Assembly: GCA_958298945.1 (NCBI GenBank)
Contig: OY282608.1
Span: forward strand, 11,881,933 to 11,945,932
Direction: 5' to 3'
DNA length: 64,000 nt
Origin: Atherix ibis
Taxonomy: Eukaryota; Arthropoda; Insecta; Diptera; Athericidae
Shown: in pieces, positions 11,701-22,680 of the stretch
Layout of the letters: every line of letters starts with the position of its first letter
Position numbering within the stretch: the stretch's first letter is position 1
Notes under the pieces: model-generated
Database searches by the model: none
Told to the model about the DNA's origin: nothing
What the model saw: only the letters and a program-made list of their open reading frames with translations
Position numbers and translations under genes: made by a program

Positions 11701-14700
11701 TCGTTTGTTGGTTTGTCGGATTTTTGGTTTATTCGTTTGTTGGCTTGTTGGTTTGTTGGCTTGTTGGCTTGTTGGTTTGTTGGCTTGTTGGCTTGTTGGC
11801 TTGTTGGTTTGTTGGTTTGTTGGCTTGTTGGTTTGTTGGTTTTTGGGTTTGTTCGTTTGTTGGTTTGTTGGTTTGTAGGTTTGTTGGTTTGTTGGTTTGT
11901 TGGTTTGTTGGTTTGTTGGTTTGTTGGTTTGTTGGTTTGTTGGGGTGTTGGCTTGTTGGTTTTTTGGTTTGTTCGTTTGCTGGTTTGTTGGTTTGTTGGT
12001 TTGTTGGTTTGTTGGTTTGTTGGTTTGTTGTTTTGTTGGTTTGTTGGTTTGTTGGTTTGTTGGTTTGTTGGTTTGTTGGTTTTTTGGTTTGTTGGTTTGG
12101 TCGTTTGTTGATTTGTTGGTTTGTTGGTTTTTTCGTTTGTTGGCTTGTTGGTTTGTTGGTTTTTTGGCTTGTTGGCTTGTTGGCTTGTTGGTTTGTTGGT
12201 TTGTTGGTTTGTTTGTTTGTTGGTTTGTTCGTTTGTTGGTTTGTTGGTTTGTTGGTTTGTTGGTTTGTTGGTTTGTTGGTTTGTTGGTTTGTTGGTTTAT
12301 TGGTTTGCTGGTTTATTGGTTTGTTCGTTTGTTGGTTTATTAGTTTGTTGGTTTGTTGGTTTGTTGGTTTGTTCGTTTGTTGGTTTGTTGGTTTGTTGGT
12401 TTGTTGGTTTGTTGGTTTGTTGGTTTGTTGGTTTGTTGGTTTGTTGGTTTGTTGGTTTGTTGGTTTGTTGGCTTGTTGGTTTGTTGGTTTGTTGGCTTTT
12501 TGGTTTGTTGGTTTGTTGGTTTGTTCGTTTGTTGGCTTGTTGGTTTGTTGGCTTGTTGGTTTGTGGGCTAATTGCTTTGGTGATTTGTTGGTTTGTTGGT
12601 TTGTTGGTTTGTTGGTTTGTTGGCTTGTTGGTTTGTTGGCTTGTTGTCTTGTTGGTTTGTTGGTTAGTTGGTTTGTTGGCTTGTTGGCTTGTTGGTTTGT
12701 TGGCTTGTTGTCTTGTTGGTTTGTTGGTTTGTTGGTTTGTTGGCTTGTTGGCTTGTTGGTTTGTTGAGTTGTTGGTTTGCTGGCTTGTTGGTTTGTTGGC
12801 TTGTTGTCTTGTTGGATTGTTGGTTAGTTGGTTTGTTGGCTTGTTGGCTTGTTGGTTTGTTTGCTTGTTGGCTTGTTGGTTTATTGGTTTGTTGGTTTGT
12901 TGGTTTGTTCGTTTGTTGGTTTGTTGGTTTGTTGGTTTGTTGGTTTGTTGGTTTGTTGGTTTGTTGGTTTGTTGGTTTGTTGGTTTGTTGGTTTGTTGGC
13001 TTGTTGGTTTGTTGGTTTGTTGGCTTTTTGGTTTGTTGTTTTGTTGGTTTGTTCGTTTGTTGGCTAGTTGGTTTGTTGGCTTGTTGGTTTGTTGGCTAAT
13101 TGCTTTGGTGGTTTGTTGGTTTGTTTGTTTGTTGGTTTGTTGGTTTGTTGGTTTGTTGGCTTGTTGGTTTGTTGGCTTGTTGTCTTGTTGGTTTGTTGGT
13201 TTGTTGGTTTGTTGGCTTGTTGGCTTGTTGGTTTGTTGAGTTGTTGGTTTGCTGGTTTGTTGGTTTGTTGGTTTGTTGGCTTGTTGGCTTGTTGGTTTAT
13301 TGGTTTGTTGGTTTGTTGGTTTGTTGGTTGGTTGTTTTGTTGGCTTGTTGGCTTGTTGGTTTCTTGGTTTGTTCGTTTCTTGGTTTGTTGGTTTGTTGGT
13401 TTTTTGGTTTGTTGGCTTGTTGGTTTGTCGGTTTGTTGGTTTGTTAAATTGTTGGTTTGTTGGTTTGTTGGCATGTTGGTTTGTTGGTTTGTTGACTTGT
13501 TGGCTTATTGGTTTGTTGGCTTGTTGGTTTGTTGGTTTGTTGGTTTGTTCGTTTGTTGGTTTGTTGGCTTGTTGGTTTGGTGGTTTGTTGGTTTCTTGGT
13601 TTGTTGGTTTGTTGGGTTGTTCGTTTGTTGGTTTGTTGGTTTGTTTGTTTGTTGGTTTGTTCGTTTGTTTGCTTGTTGGTTTGTTGCCTTATTGGTTTGT
13701 TAGTTTGTTGGTTTGTTTGTTTGTTCGTTTGTTAGTTTGTTGGTTTGTTTGCTTGTTGGTTTGTTGGTTTGTTGGCTTATTTGTTTGTTGGTTTGTTGGT
13801 TTGTTCGTTTGTTGGTTTGTTTGTTTGTTGGTTTGTTGGCTTGTTGATTTGTTGGTTTGTTGGTTTGTTAGTTTGTTGGTTTGTTGGCTTGTTGGTTTGT
13901 TGGTTTGTTGGTTTGTTGGCTTGTTGGTTTGTTGGCTTGTTTGTTTGTTAGTTTGTTGGTTTGTTGGTTTGTCGGGTTGTTGGTTTGTTCGTTTGTTGGT
14001 TTGTTGGTTTGTTGGTTTGTTGGTTTGTTGGTTTGTTGGTTTGTTGGTTTGTTAGCGTGTTGGCTTGTTGGTTTTTTGGTTTGTTCGTTTGTTGGTTTGC
14101 TGGTTTGTTGGTTTGTTGGTTTGTTGGTTTGTTTGTTTGTTCGTTTGTTGGTTTGTTGGTTTGTTGGCTTGTTGGTTTGTTGGTTTGTTGGCTTATTGGT
14201 TTGTTTGTTTGTTGGTTTGTTCGTTTGTTGGTTTGTTTGTTTGTTGGTTTGTTGGCTTGTTGGTTTGTTGGTTTGTTGGTTTGTTGGTTTGTTGGTTTGT
14301 TGGTTTGTTTACTTGTTGGTTTGTTGGTTTGTTGATTTGTTGGTATGTTGGCTTGTTGGTTTATTGGTTTGTTGGTTTGTTGGTTTGTTGTTTTGTTGGC
14401 TTGTTGGCTTGTTGGTTTGATGGTTTGTTGGCTTATTGGTTTGTTGGTTTGTTGGTTTGTTCGTTTGTTGGTTTGTTGGTTTGTTGGTTTGTTTGCTTGT
14501 TGGTTTGTTGGTTTGTTGGTTTGTTGTTTTGTTGGTTTGTTGGCTTGTTGGGTTGTTGGTTTGTTGGTTTGTTGGTTTTTTGGTTTGTTGGCTTGTTGGT
14601 TTGTTGGTGTGTTGGTTTGTTGGTTTGTTGGTTTTTTGGCTTGTTGGTCTGTTGGTTTGTTGGTTTGATGATTTGTTGGCTTGTTAGCTGGTTGGTTTAT

Positions 14701-15170
14701 TGGTTTGTTGGTTTGTTGGTTTGTTGTTTTGTTGGTTTGTTGGCTTGTTGGTTTGCTGGTTTGTTCGTTTGTTGGTTTGTTGGTTTGTTGGTTTTTTGGT
14801 TTGTTGGCTTATTGATTTGTTGGTGTGTTGGTTTGTTGGTTTGTTGGTTTGTTGGTTTTTTGGCTTGTTGGTCTGTTGGTTTGTTGGTTTGAATGTTTGT
14901 TGGCTTGTTGGCTTGTTGGTTTATTGGTTTGTTGGTTTATTGGTTTGTTGGTTTGTTGTTTTGTTGGTTTGTTGGCTTGTTGGTTTGCTGGTTTGTTCGT
15001 TTGTTGGTTTGTTGGTTTGTTGGTTTTTTGGTTTGTTGGCTTGTTGGTTTGTTGGTTTGTTGGTTTGTTGGTTTGTTGGTTTGTTCGTTTGTTGGTTTTT
15101 TGGTTTGTTGGTTTATTGGCATGTTGGTTTGTTGGCTTGTTGCCTTGTTGGCTTATTGGTTTGTTGGCTT

Positions 15171-15317
15171 GTTGGTTTGTTGGTTTGTTGGTTTGTTGGT
15201 TTGTTGGTTTGTTGGTTTGTTGGTTTGTTGGTTTGTTGGTTTGTTGGTTTGTTGGTTTGTTGGTTTGTTGGTTTGTTGGTTTGTTGGTTTGTTGGTTTGT
15301 TGGTTTGTTGGTTTGTT
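15171..15317 (+). repeat. Longest uninterrupted perfect octamer run seen (~147 bp)
   Basis: Between the CTTG variant ending at 15171 and the TTCG at 15317-15319 there is only perfect TTTGTTGG, a little over 18 units. Most perfect runs elsewhere are 20-100 bp. A run of similar length (about 145 bp) lies at 30443-30587. Long pure runs are the likeliest places for recent slippage. Confidence 0.75.
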
Positions 15318-15335
15318 CGTTGATTCGTTTGTTCG

Positions 15336-15363
15336 TTTGTTTGTTTGTTTGTTTGTTTGTTTG
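15336..15363 (+). repeat. (TTTG)7 tetramer run in unit B1
   Basis: Seven consecutive TTTG tetramers, preceded by TTCG and followed by TTGG. The same site is expanded in B2, B4 and B5, so it is an inherited microsatellite within the family-B unit. Confidence 0.9.
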
Positions 15364-16288
15364 TTGGTTTTTTGGTTTGTTCGTTTGTTGGTTTGTTGGT
15401 TTGTTGATTTGTTTTTTTGTTGGTTTGTTGGTTTGTTGGTTTGTTGGTTTGTTGGTTTGTTGGTTTGTTGGTTTGTTGGTTTGTTGGTTTGTTGGTTTGT
15501 TGGTTTGTTCGTTTTTTGGCTTGTTCGTTTGTTGGCTTTTAGGTTTGTCGGCTAGTTGGTTTGTTGGTTTGTTGGTTTGTTGGTTTGTTGGTTTGTTGGT
15601 TTGTTGGTTTGTTAGTTTGTTGGTTTGTTGGCTTGTTGGTTTGTTGGTTTGTTGGTTTGTTGGTTTGTTCGTTTGTTGGTTTTTTGGTTTGTTGGTTTAT
15701 TGGCATGTTGGTTTGTTGGCTTGTTGCCTTGTTGGCTTATTGGTTTGTTGGCTTGTTGGTTTGTTGGTTTGTTGGTTTGTTGGTTTGTTGGTTTGTTGGT
15801 TTGTTGGTTTGTTGGTTTGTTGGTTTGTTCGTTTGTTCGTTTGTTCGTTTGTTTGTTTGTTCGTTTGTTTGTTTGTTGGTTTGTTGGTTTGTTCGTTTGT
15901 TGGTTTGTTGGTTTGTTGATTTGTTTTTTTGTTGGTTTGTTGGTTTGTTGGTTTGTTGGTTTGTTGGTTTGTTGGTTTGTTGGTTTGTTGGTTTGTTGGT
16001 TTGTTGGTTTGTTGGTTTGTTGGTTTGTTCGTTTGTTGGCTTGTTCGTTTGTTGGCTTTTAGGTTTGTCGGCTAGTTGGTTTGTTGGTTTGTTGGTTTGT
16101 TGGTTTGTTGGTTTGTTGGTTTGTTGGTTTGTTGGTTTGTTGGCTTGTTGGTTTGTTGGCTTGTTGGCTTGATGGTTTGTTGGCTTGTTCGTTCGTTGGT
16201 TTGTTGGCTTGTTGGTTTGTTGGTTTGTTGTTTTGTTGGTTTGTTAGTTTGTTGGTTTGTTTGTTTGTTCGTTTGTTAGTTTGTTGGT

Positions 16289-19200
16289 TTGTTTGCTTGT
16301 TGGTTTGTTGGTTTGTTGGCTTATTTGTTTGTTGGTTTGTTGGTTTGTTCGTTTGTTGGTTTGTTTGTTTGTTGGTTTGTTGGCTTGTTGGTTTGTTGGT
16401 TTGTTGGTTTGTTAGTTTGTTGGTTTGTTGGCTTGTTGGTTTGTTGGTTTGTTGGTTTGTTGGCTTGTTGGTTTGTTGGCTTGTTTGTTTGTTGGTTTGT
16501 TGGTTTGTTGGTTTGTCGGGTTGTTGGTTTGTTGGTTTGTTGGTTTGTTGGTTTGTTGGTTTGTTCGTTTGTTGGTTTGCTGGTTTGTTGGTTTGTTGGT
16601 TTGTTGGTTTGTTTGTTTGTTCGTTTGTTGGTTTGTTGGTTTGTTGGCTTGTTGGTTTGTTGTTTTGTTGGCTTATTGGTTTGTTTGTTTGTTGGTTTGT
16701 TCGTTTGTTGGTTTGTTTGTTTGTTGGTTTGTTGGCTTGTTGGTTTGTTGGTTTGTGGGTTTGTTGGTTTGTTGGTTTGTTGGTTTGTTTACTTGTTGGT
16801 TTGTTGGTTTGTTGATTTGTTGGTATGTTGGCTTGTTGGTTAATTGGTTTGTTGGTTTGTTGGTTTGTTGTTTTGTTGGCTTGTTGGCTTGTTGGTTTGA
16901 TGGTTTGTTGGCTTATTGGTTTGTTTGTTTGTTGGTTTGTTGGTTTGTTGGTTTGTTCGTTTGTTGGTTTGTTGGTTTGTTGGTTTGTTTGCTTGTTGGT
17001 TTGTTGGTTTGTTGGTTTGTTGTTTTGTTGGTTTGTTGGCTTGTTGGGTTGTTGGTTTGTTGGTTTGTTGGTTTTTTGGTTTGTTGGCTTGTTGGTTTGT
17101 TGGTGTGTTGGTTTGTTGGTTTGTTGGTTTGTTGGTTTTTTGGCTTGTTGGTCTGTTGGTTTGTTGGTTTGATGATTTGTTGGCTTGTTAGCTTGTTGGT
17201 TTATTGGTTTGTTGGTTTGTTGGTTTGTTGTTTTGTTGGTTTGTTGGCTTGTTGGTTTGCTGGTTTGTTCGTTTGTTGGTTTGTTGGTTTGTTGGTTTTT
17301 TGGTTTGTTGGCTTATTGGTTTGTTGGTGTGTTGGTTTGTTGGTTTGTTGGTTTGTTGGTTTTTTGGCTTGTTGGTCTGTTGGTTTGTTGGTTTGATGGT
17401 TTGTTGGCTTGTTGGCTTGTTGGTTTATTGGTTTGTTGGTTTATTGGTTTGTTGGTTTGTTGTTTTGTTGGTTTGTTGGCTTGTTGGTTTGCTGGTTTGT
17501 TCGTTTGTTGGTTTGTTGGTTTGTTGGTTTTTTGGTTTGTTGGCTTGTTGGTTTGTTGGTTTGTTGGTTTGTTGGTTTGTTGGTTTGTTCGTTTGTTGGT
17601 TTTTTGGTTTGTTGGTTTATTGGCATGTTGGTTTGTTGGCTTGTTGCCTTGTTGGCTTATTGGTTTGTTGGCTTGTTGGTTTGTTGGTTTGTTGGTTTGT
17701 TGGTTTGTTGGTTTGTTGGTTTGTTAGTTTGTTGGTTTGTTGGTTTGTTGGTTTGTTGGTTTGTTGGTTTGTTGGTTTGTTGGTTTGTTGGTTTGTTGGT
17801 TTGTTGGTTTGTTCGTTTGTTCGTTTGTTCGTTTGTTTGTTTGTTTGTTTGTTTGTTTGTTTGTTTGTTGGTTTGTTGGTTTGTTCGTTTGTTGGTTTGT
17901 TGGTTTGTTGATTTGTTTTTTTGTTGGTTTGTTGGTTTGTTGGTTTGTTGGTTTGTTGGTTTGTTGGTTTGTTGGTTTGTTGGTTTGTTGGTTTGTTGGT
18001 TTGTTCGTTTGTTGGCTTGTTCGTTTGTTAGCTTTTAGGTTTGTCGGCTAGTTGGTTTGTTGGTTTGTTGGTTTGTTGGTTTGTTGGTTTGTTGGTTTGT
18101 TGGTTTGTTGGCTTGTTGGCTTGTTGGTTTGTTGGCTTGTTGGCTTGATGGTTTGTTGGTTTGTTCGTTCGTTGGTTTGTTGGCTTGTTGGTTTGTTGGT
18201 TTGTTGTTTTGTTGGTTTGTTGGCTTGTTGGCTTGTTGGTTTGTTGGTTTGTTCGTTTGTTGGTTTGTTGGTTTATTGGTTTTTTGGTTTGTTGGTTTGT
18301 TGGTTTGTTGGTTAGTTCGTTTGTTGGTTTTTTGGTTTGTTGGTTTGTTGGTTTTTTGGCATGTTGGTTTGTTGGCTTGTTGGCTTGTTGGCTAATTGGT
18401 TTGTTGGCTTGTAGGTTTGATGGCTTGTTGGCTTATCGGTTTGTTGGTTTATTGGTTTGTTCGTTTGTTGGTTTGTTTGTTTGTTGGCTTGTTGGTTTGT
18501 TGGTTTGTTGGTTTGTTGGTTTGTTGGTTTGTTGGTTTGTTGGTTTGTTGGTTTGTTGGTTTGTTGGTTTGTTGGTTTGTTGGTTTGTTGGTTTGTTGGT
18601 TTATTGGCTTGTTGGTTTGGTGGTTTGTTGGTGTCTTGGTTTGTTGGTTTGTTGGTTTGTTCGTTTGTTGGTTTGTTGGTTTGTTGGTTTGTTGGTTTAT
18701 TCGTTTGTTGGTTTGTTGGTTTGTTGGTTTGTTAGCTTGTTGGTTTGTTGGTTTGTTGGTTTGTTGGTTTGTTGGATTGTTGGTTTGTTCATTTGTTGGC
18801 TTGTTGGTGTGTTGGCTTGTTCGCTTGTTGTTTGTTGGCTTGTTGGCTTGTTGGTTTGTTGGTTTGTTGGTTTGTTGGTTTGTTGGTTTGTTGGTTAGTT
18901 GGCTTGTTGGCTTGTTTGTGTGTTTGTTTGTTGGCTTGTTGGCTTGTTGGTTTGTTGGTTTGTTGGTTTGTAGGTTTGTTGCTTTGTTCGTTTTTTGGTT
19001 TGTTGGCTTGTTGGTTTGTTCGTTTGTTGGTTTGTTAATTACTTGGTTTGTTGGTTTGTTGGTTTGTTGGTTTGTTCGTTTGTGGGTTTGTTGGTTTGTT
19101 CGTTTGTTGGTTTGTTGGTTTGTTGGTTTGTTGGTTTGTTGGCTTATTGGCTTGTTGGTTTGTTGGTTTGTTCGTTTGTTGGTTTGTTCGTTTGTTGTTT

Positions 19201-19559
19201 TGTTGGTTTTGTTGGCTTGTTGGTTTGTTGGTTTGTTGGTTTGTTGGTTTGTTCCTTTGTTGGTTTTTTGGTTTGTTGGTTTGTTGGCTTGTTGGTTTGT
19301 TGGTTTGTTGGCTTATTGGCTTGTTGGTTTGTTGGTTTGTTCGGTTGTTGGTTTGTTGGTTGTTGGTTTGTTGGTTTGTGGGTTTGTTGGTTTGTTGGTT
19401 TGTTGGTTTGTTGGCTTGTTGGTTTGTTGGCTTGTTGGCTTGATGGTTTGTTGGCTTGTTCGTTCGTTGGTTTGTTGGCTTGTTGGTTTGTTGGTTTGTT
19501 GTTTTGTTGGTTTGTTAATTTGTTGGTTTGTTTGTTTGTTCGTTTGTTAGTTTGTTGGT
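16289..19559 (+). repeat. Family B higher-order unit B2
   Basis: The start mark is at 16289 and the next unit is 3,271 bp on. GATGAT is at 17171 and GTCGGCTAG has its TCGG at 18044. From about 18.4 kb it carries a segment with TTCATTTG and the TTTGTGTG motif that is shared with B3 and B5 but absent from B1. A one-base deletion near 19361 (TTGGTTGTTGG) accounts for the spacing changing from 3,120 to 3,121 bp relative to B3. Confidence 0.75.
17832..17867 (+). repeat. (TTTG)9 tetramer run in unit B2
   Basis: Nine consecutive TTTG tetramers, against seven at the equivalent site in B1, B4 and B5. This is direct evidence of tetramer slippage since these units diverged. Confidence 0.9.
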
Positions 19560-22500
19560 TTGTTTGCTTGTTGGTTTGTTGGTTTGTTGGCTTATTTGTT
19601 TGTTGGTTTGTTGGTTTGTTCGTTTGTTGGTTTGTTTGTTTGTTGGTTTGTTGGCCTGTTGGTTTGTTGGTTTGTTGGTTTGTTAGTTTGTTGGTTTGTT
19701 GGCTTGTTGGTTTGTTGGTTTGTTGGTTTGTTGGCTTGTTGGTTTGTTGGCTTGTTTGTTTGTTGGTTTGTTGGTTTGTTGGTTTGTCGGGTTGTTGGTT
19801 TGTTCGTTTGTTGGTTTGTTGGTTTGTTGGTTTGTTGGTTTGTTGGTTTGTTGGTTTGTTGGTTTGTTAGCGTGTTGGCTTGTTGGTTTTTTGGTTTGTT
19901 CGTTTGTTGGTTTGCTGGTTTGTTGGTTTGTTGGTTTGTTGGTTTGTTTGTTTGTTCGTTTGTTGGTTTGTTGGTTTGTTGGCTTGTTGGTTTGTTGGTT
20001 TGTTGGCTTATTGGTTTGTTTGTTTGTTGGTTTGTTCGTTTGTTGGTTTGTTTGTTTGTTGGTTTGTTGGCTTGTTGGTTTGTTGGTTTGTTGGTTTGTT
20101 GGTTTGTTGGTTTGTTGGTTTGTTTACTTGTTGGTTTGTTGGTTTGTTGATTTGTTGGTATGTTGGCTTGTTGGTTAATTGGTTTGTTGGTTTGTTGGTT
20201 TGTTGTTTTGTTGGCTTGTTGGCTTGTTGGTTTGATGGTTTGTTGGCTTATTGGTTTGTTTGTTTGTTGGTTTGTTGGTTTGTTGGTTTGTTGGTTTGTT
20301 TGCTTGTTGGTTTGTTGGTTTGTTGGTTTGTTGTTTTGTTGGTTTGTTGGCTTGTTGGGTTGTTGGTTTGTTGGTTTGTTGGTTTTTTTGGTTTGTTGGC
20401 TTGTTGGTTTGTTGGTGTGTTGGTTTGTTGGTTTGTTGGTTTGTTGGTTTTTTGGCTTGTTGGTCTGTTGGTTTGTTGGTTTGATGATTTGTTGGCTTGT
20501 TAGCTTGTTGGTTTATTGGTTTGTTGGTTTGTTGGTTTGTTGTTTTGTTGGTTTGTTGGCTTGTTGGTTTGCTGGTTTGTTCGTTTGTTGGTTTGTTGGT
20601 TTGTTGGTTTTTTGGTTTGTTGGCTTATTGGTTTGTTGGTGTGTTGGTTTGTTGGTTTGTTGGTTTGTTGGTTTTTTGGCTTGTTGGTCTGTTGGTTTGT
20701 TGGTTTGATGGTTTGTTGGCTTGTTGGCTTGTTGGTTTATTGGTTTGTTGGTTTATTGGTTTGTTGGTTTGTTGTTTTGTTGGTTTGTTGGCTTGTTGGT
20801 TTGCTGGTTTGTTCGTTTGTTGGTTTGTTGGTTTGTTGGTTTTTTGGTTTGTTGGCTTGTTGGTTTGTTGGTTTGTTGGTTTGTTGGTTTGTTGGTTTGT
20901 TCGTTTGTTGGTTTTTTGGTTTGTTGGTTTATTGGCATGTTGGTTTGTTGGCTTGTTGCCTTGTTGGCTTATTGGTTTGTTGGCTTGTTGGTTTGTTGGT
21001 TTGTTGGTTTGTTGGTTTGTTGGTTTGTTGGTTTGTTAGTTTGTTGGTTTGTTGGTTTGTTGGTTTGTTGGTTTGTTGGTTTGTTGGTTTGTTGGTTTGT
21101 TGGTTTGTTGGTTTGTTGGTTTGTTCGTTTGTTAGCTTTTAGGTTTGTCGGCTAGTTGGTTTGTTGGTTTGTTGGTTTGTTGGTTTGTTGGTTTGTTGGT
21201 TTGTTGGTTTGTTGGCTTGTTGGCTTGTTGGTTTGTTGGCTTGTTGGCTTGATGGTTTGTTGGTTTGTTCGTTCGTTGGTTTGTTGGCTTGTTGGTTTGT
21301 TGGTTTGTTGTTTTGTTGGTTTGTTGGCTTGTTGGCTTGTTGGTTTGTTGGTTTGTTCGTTTGTTGGTTTGTTGGTTTATTGGTTTTTTGGTTTGTTGGC
21401 TTGTTGGTTTGTTGGTTTGTTGGTTTGTTGGTTTGTTCGTTTGTTGGTTTTTTGGTTTGTTGGTTTGTTGGTTTTTTGGCATGTTGGTTTGTTGGCTTGT
21501 TGGCTTGTTGGCTAATTGGTTTGTTGGCTTGTAGGTTTGATGGCTTGTTGGCTTATCGGTTTGTTGGTTTATTGGTTTGTTCGTTTGTTGGTTTGTTTGT
21601 TTGTTGGCTTGTTGGTTTGTTGGTTTGTTGGTTTGTTGGTTTGTTGGTTTGTTGGTTTGTTGGTTTGTTGGTTTGTTGGTTTGTTGGTTTGTTGGTTTGT
21701 TGGTTTGTTGGTTTGTTGGTTTATTGGCTTGTTGGTTTGGTGGTTTGTTGGTGTCTTGGTTTGTTGGTTTGTTGGTTTGTTCGTTTGTTGGTTTGTTGGT
21801 TTGTTGGTTTGTTGGTTTATTCGTTTGTTGGTTTGTTGGTTTGTTGGTTTGTTAGCTTGTTGGTTTGTTGGTTTGTTGGTTTGTTGGTTTGTTGGATTGT
21901 TGGTTTGTTCATTTGTTGGCTTGTTGGTGTGTTGGCTTGTTCGCTTGTTGTTTGTTGGCTTGTTGGCTTGTTGGTTTGTTGGTTTGTTGGTTTGTTGGTT
22001 TGTTGGTTTGTTGGTTAGTTGGCTTGTTGGCTTGTTTGTGTGTTTGTTTGTTGGCTTGTTGGCTTGTTGGTTTGTTGGTTTGTTGGTTTGTAGGTTTGTT
22101 GCTTTGTTCGTTTTTTGGTTTGTTGGCTTGTTGGTTTGTTCGTTTGTTGGTTTGTTGGTTACTTGGTTTGTTGGTTTGTTGGTTTGTTGGTTTGTTCGTT
22201 TGTGGGTTTGTTGGTTTGTTCGTTTGTTGGTTTGTTGGTTTGTTGGTTTGTTGGTTTGTTGGCTTATTGGCTTGTTGGTTTGTTGGTTTGTTCGTTTGTT
22301 GGTTTGTTCGTTTGTTGTTTTGTTGGTTTTGTTGGCTTGTTGGTTTGTTGGTTTGTTGGTTTGTTGGTTTGTTCCTTTGTTGGTTTGTTGGTTTGTTGGT
22401 TTGTTGGCTTGTTGGTTTGTTGGTTTGTTGGCTTATTGGCTTGTTGGTTTGTTGGTTTGTTCGGTTGTTGGTTTGTTGGTTTGTTGGTTTGTTGGTTTGT

Positions 22501-22680
22501 TGGTTTGTTGGTTTGTTGGTTTGTTGGTTTGTTGGCTTGTTGGTTTGTTGGCTTGTTGGCTTGATGGTTTGTTGGCTTGTTCGTTCGTTGGTTTGTTGGC
22601 TTGTTGGTTTGTTGGTTTGTTGTTTTGTTGGTTTGTTAGTTTGTTGGTTTGTTTGTTTGTTCGTTTGTTAGTTTGTTGGT
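19560..22680 (+). repeat. Family B higher-order unit B3
   Basis: The start mark is at 19560 and the next unit is 3,121 bp on. The offset to B2 is 3,312 bp at the GATGAT mark (20483) but only 3,104 bp at the TCGG mark (21148). B3 therefore lacks 208 bp (26 octamers), including the TTTG run. From about 21.5 kb onward it follows B2 at a constant offset of 3,120 bp until the one-base change near 19.36/22.48 kb. Confidence 0.75.

Larger units (their letters stand above)
9216..13690 (+). repeat. Transitional satellite domain between families A and B
   Basis: Octamer array with fewer long shared blocks. It holds isolated family-A pieces: a CATG cassette at 10.70-11.13 kb, the GGTCG landmark at 12099, and CTAATTGCTTTGGTG variants near 12567 and 13096 that correspond to the CTAGTTGC mark. 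It also holds a small 96-bp repeat at 11.47-11.70 kb. I see no non-repeat sequence. Confidence 0.6.
13695..16288 (+). repeat. Family B higher-order unit B1
   Basis: The family-B mark TTGTTTGCTTGTTGG is at 13745 and homology with B2 begins near 13695. The GATGAT mark is at 14667. This copy is shorter than the others (2,544 bp to the next mark). It contains its own internal partial duplication: GGCATG at 15120 and 15704 (584 bp) and GTCGGCTAG at 15548 and 16078 (530 bp). The difference in offset comes from unequal pure-repeat and TTTG runs. Confidence 0.75.
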
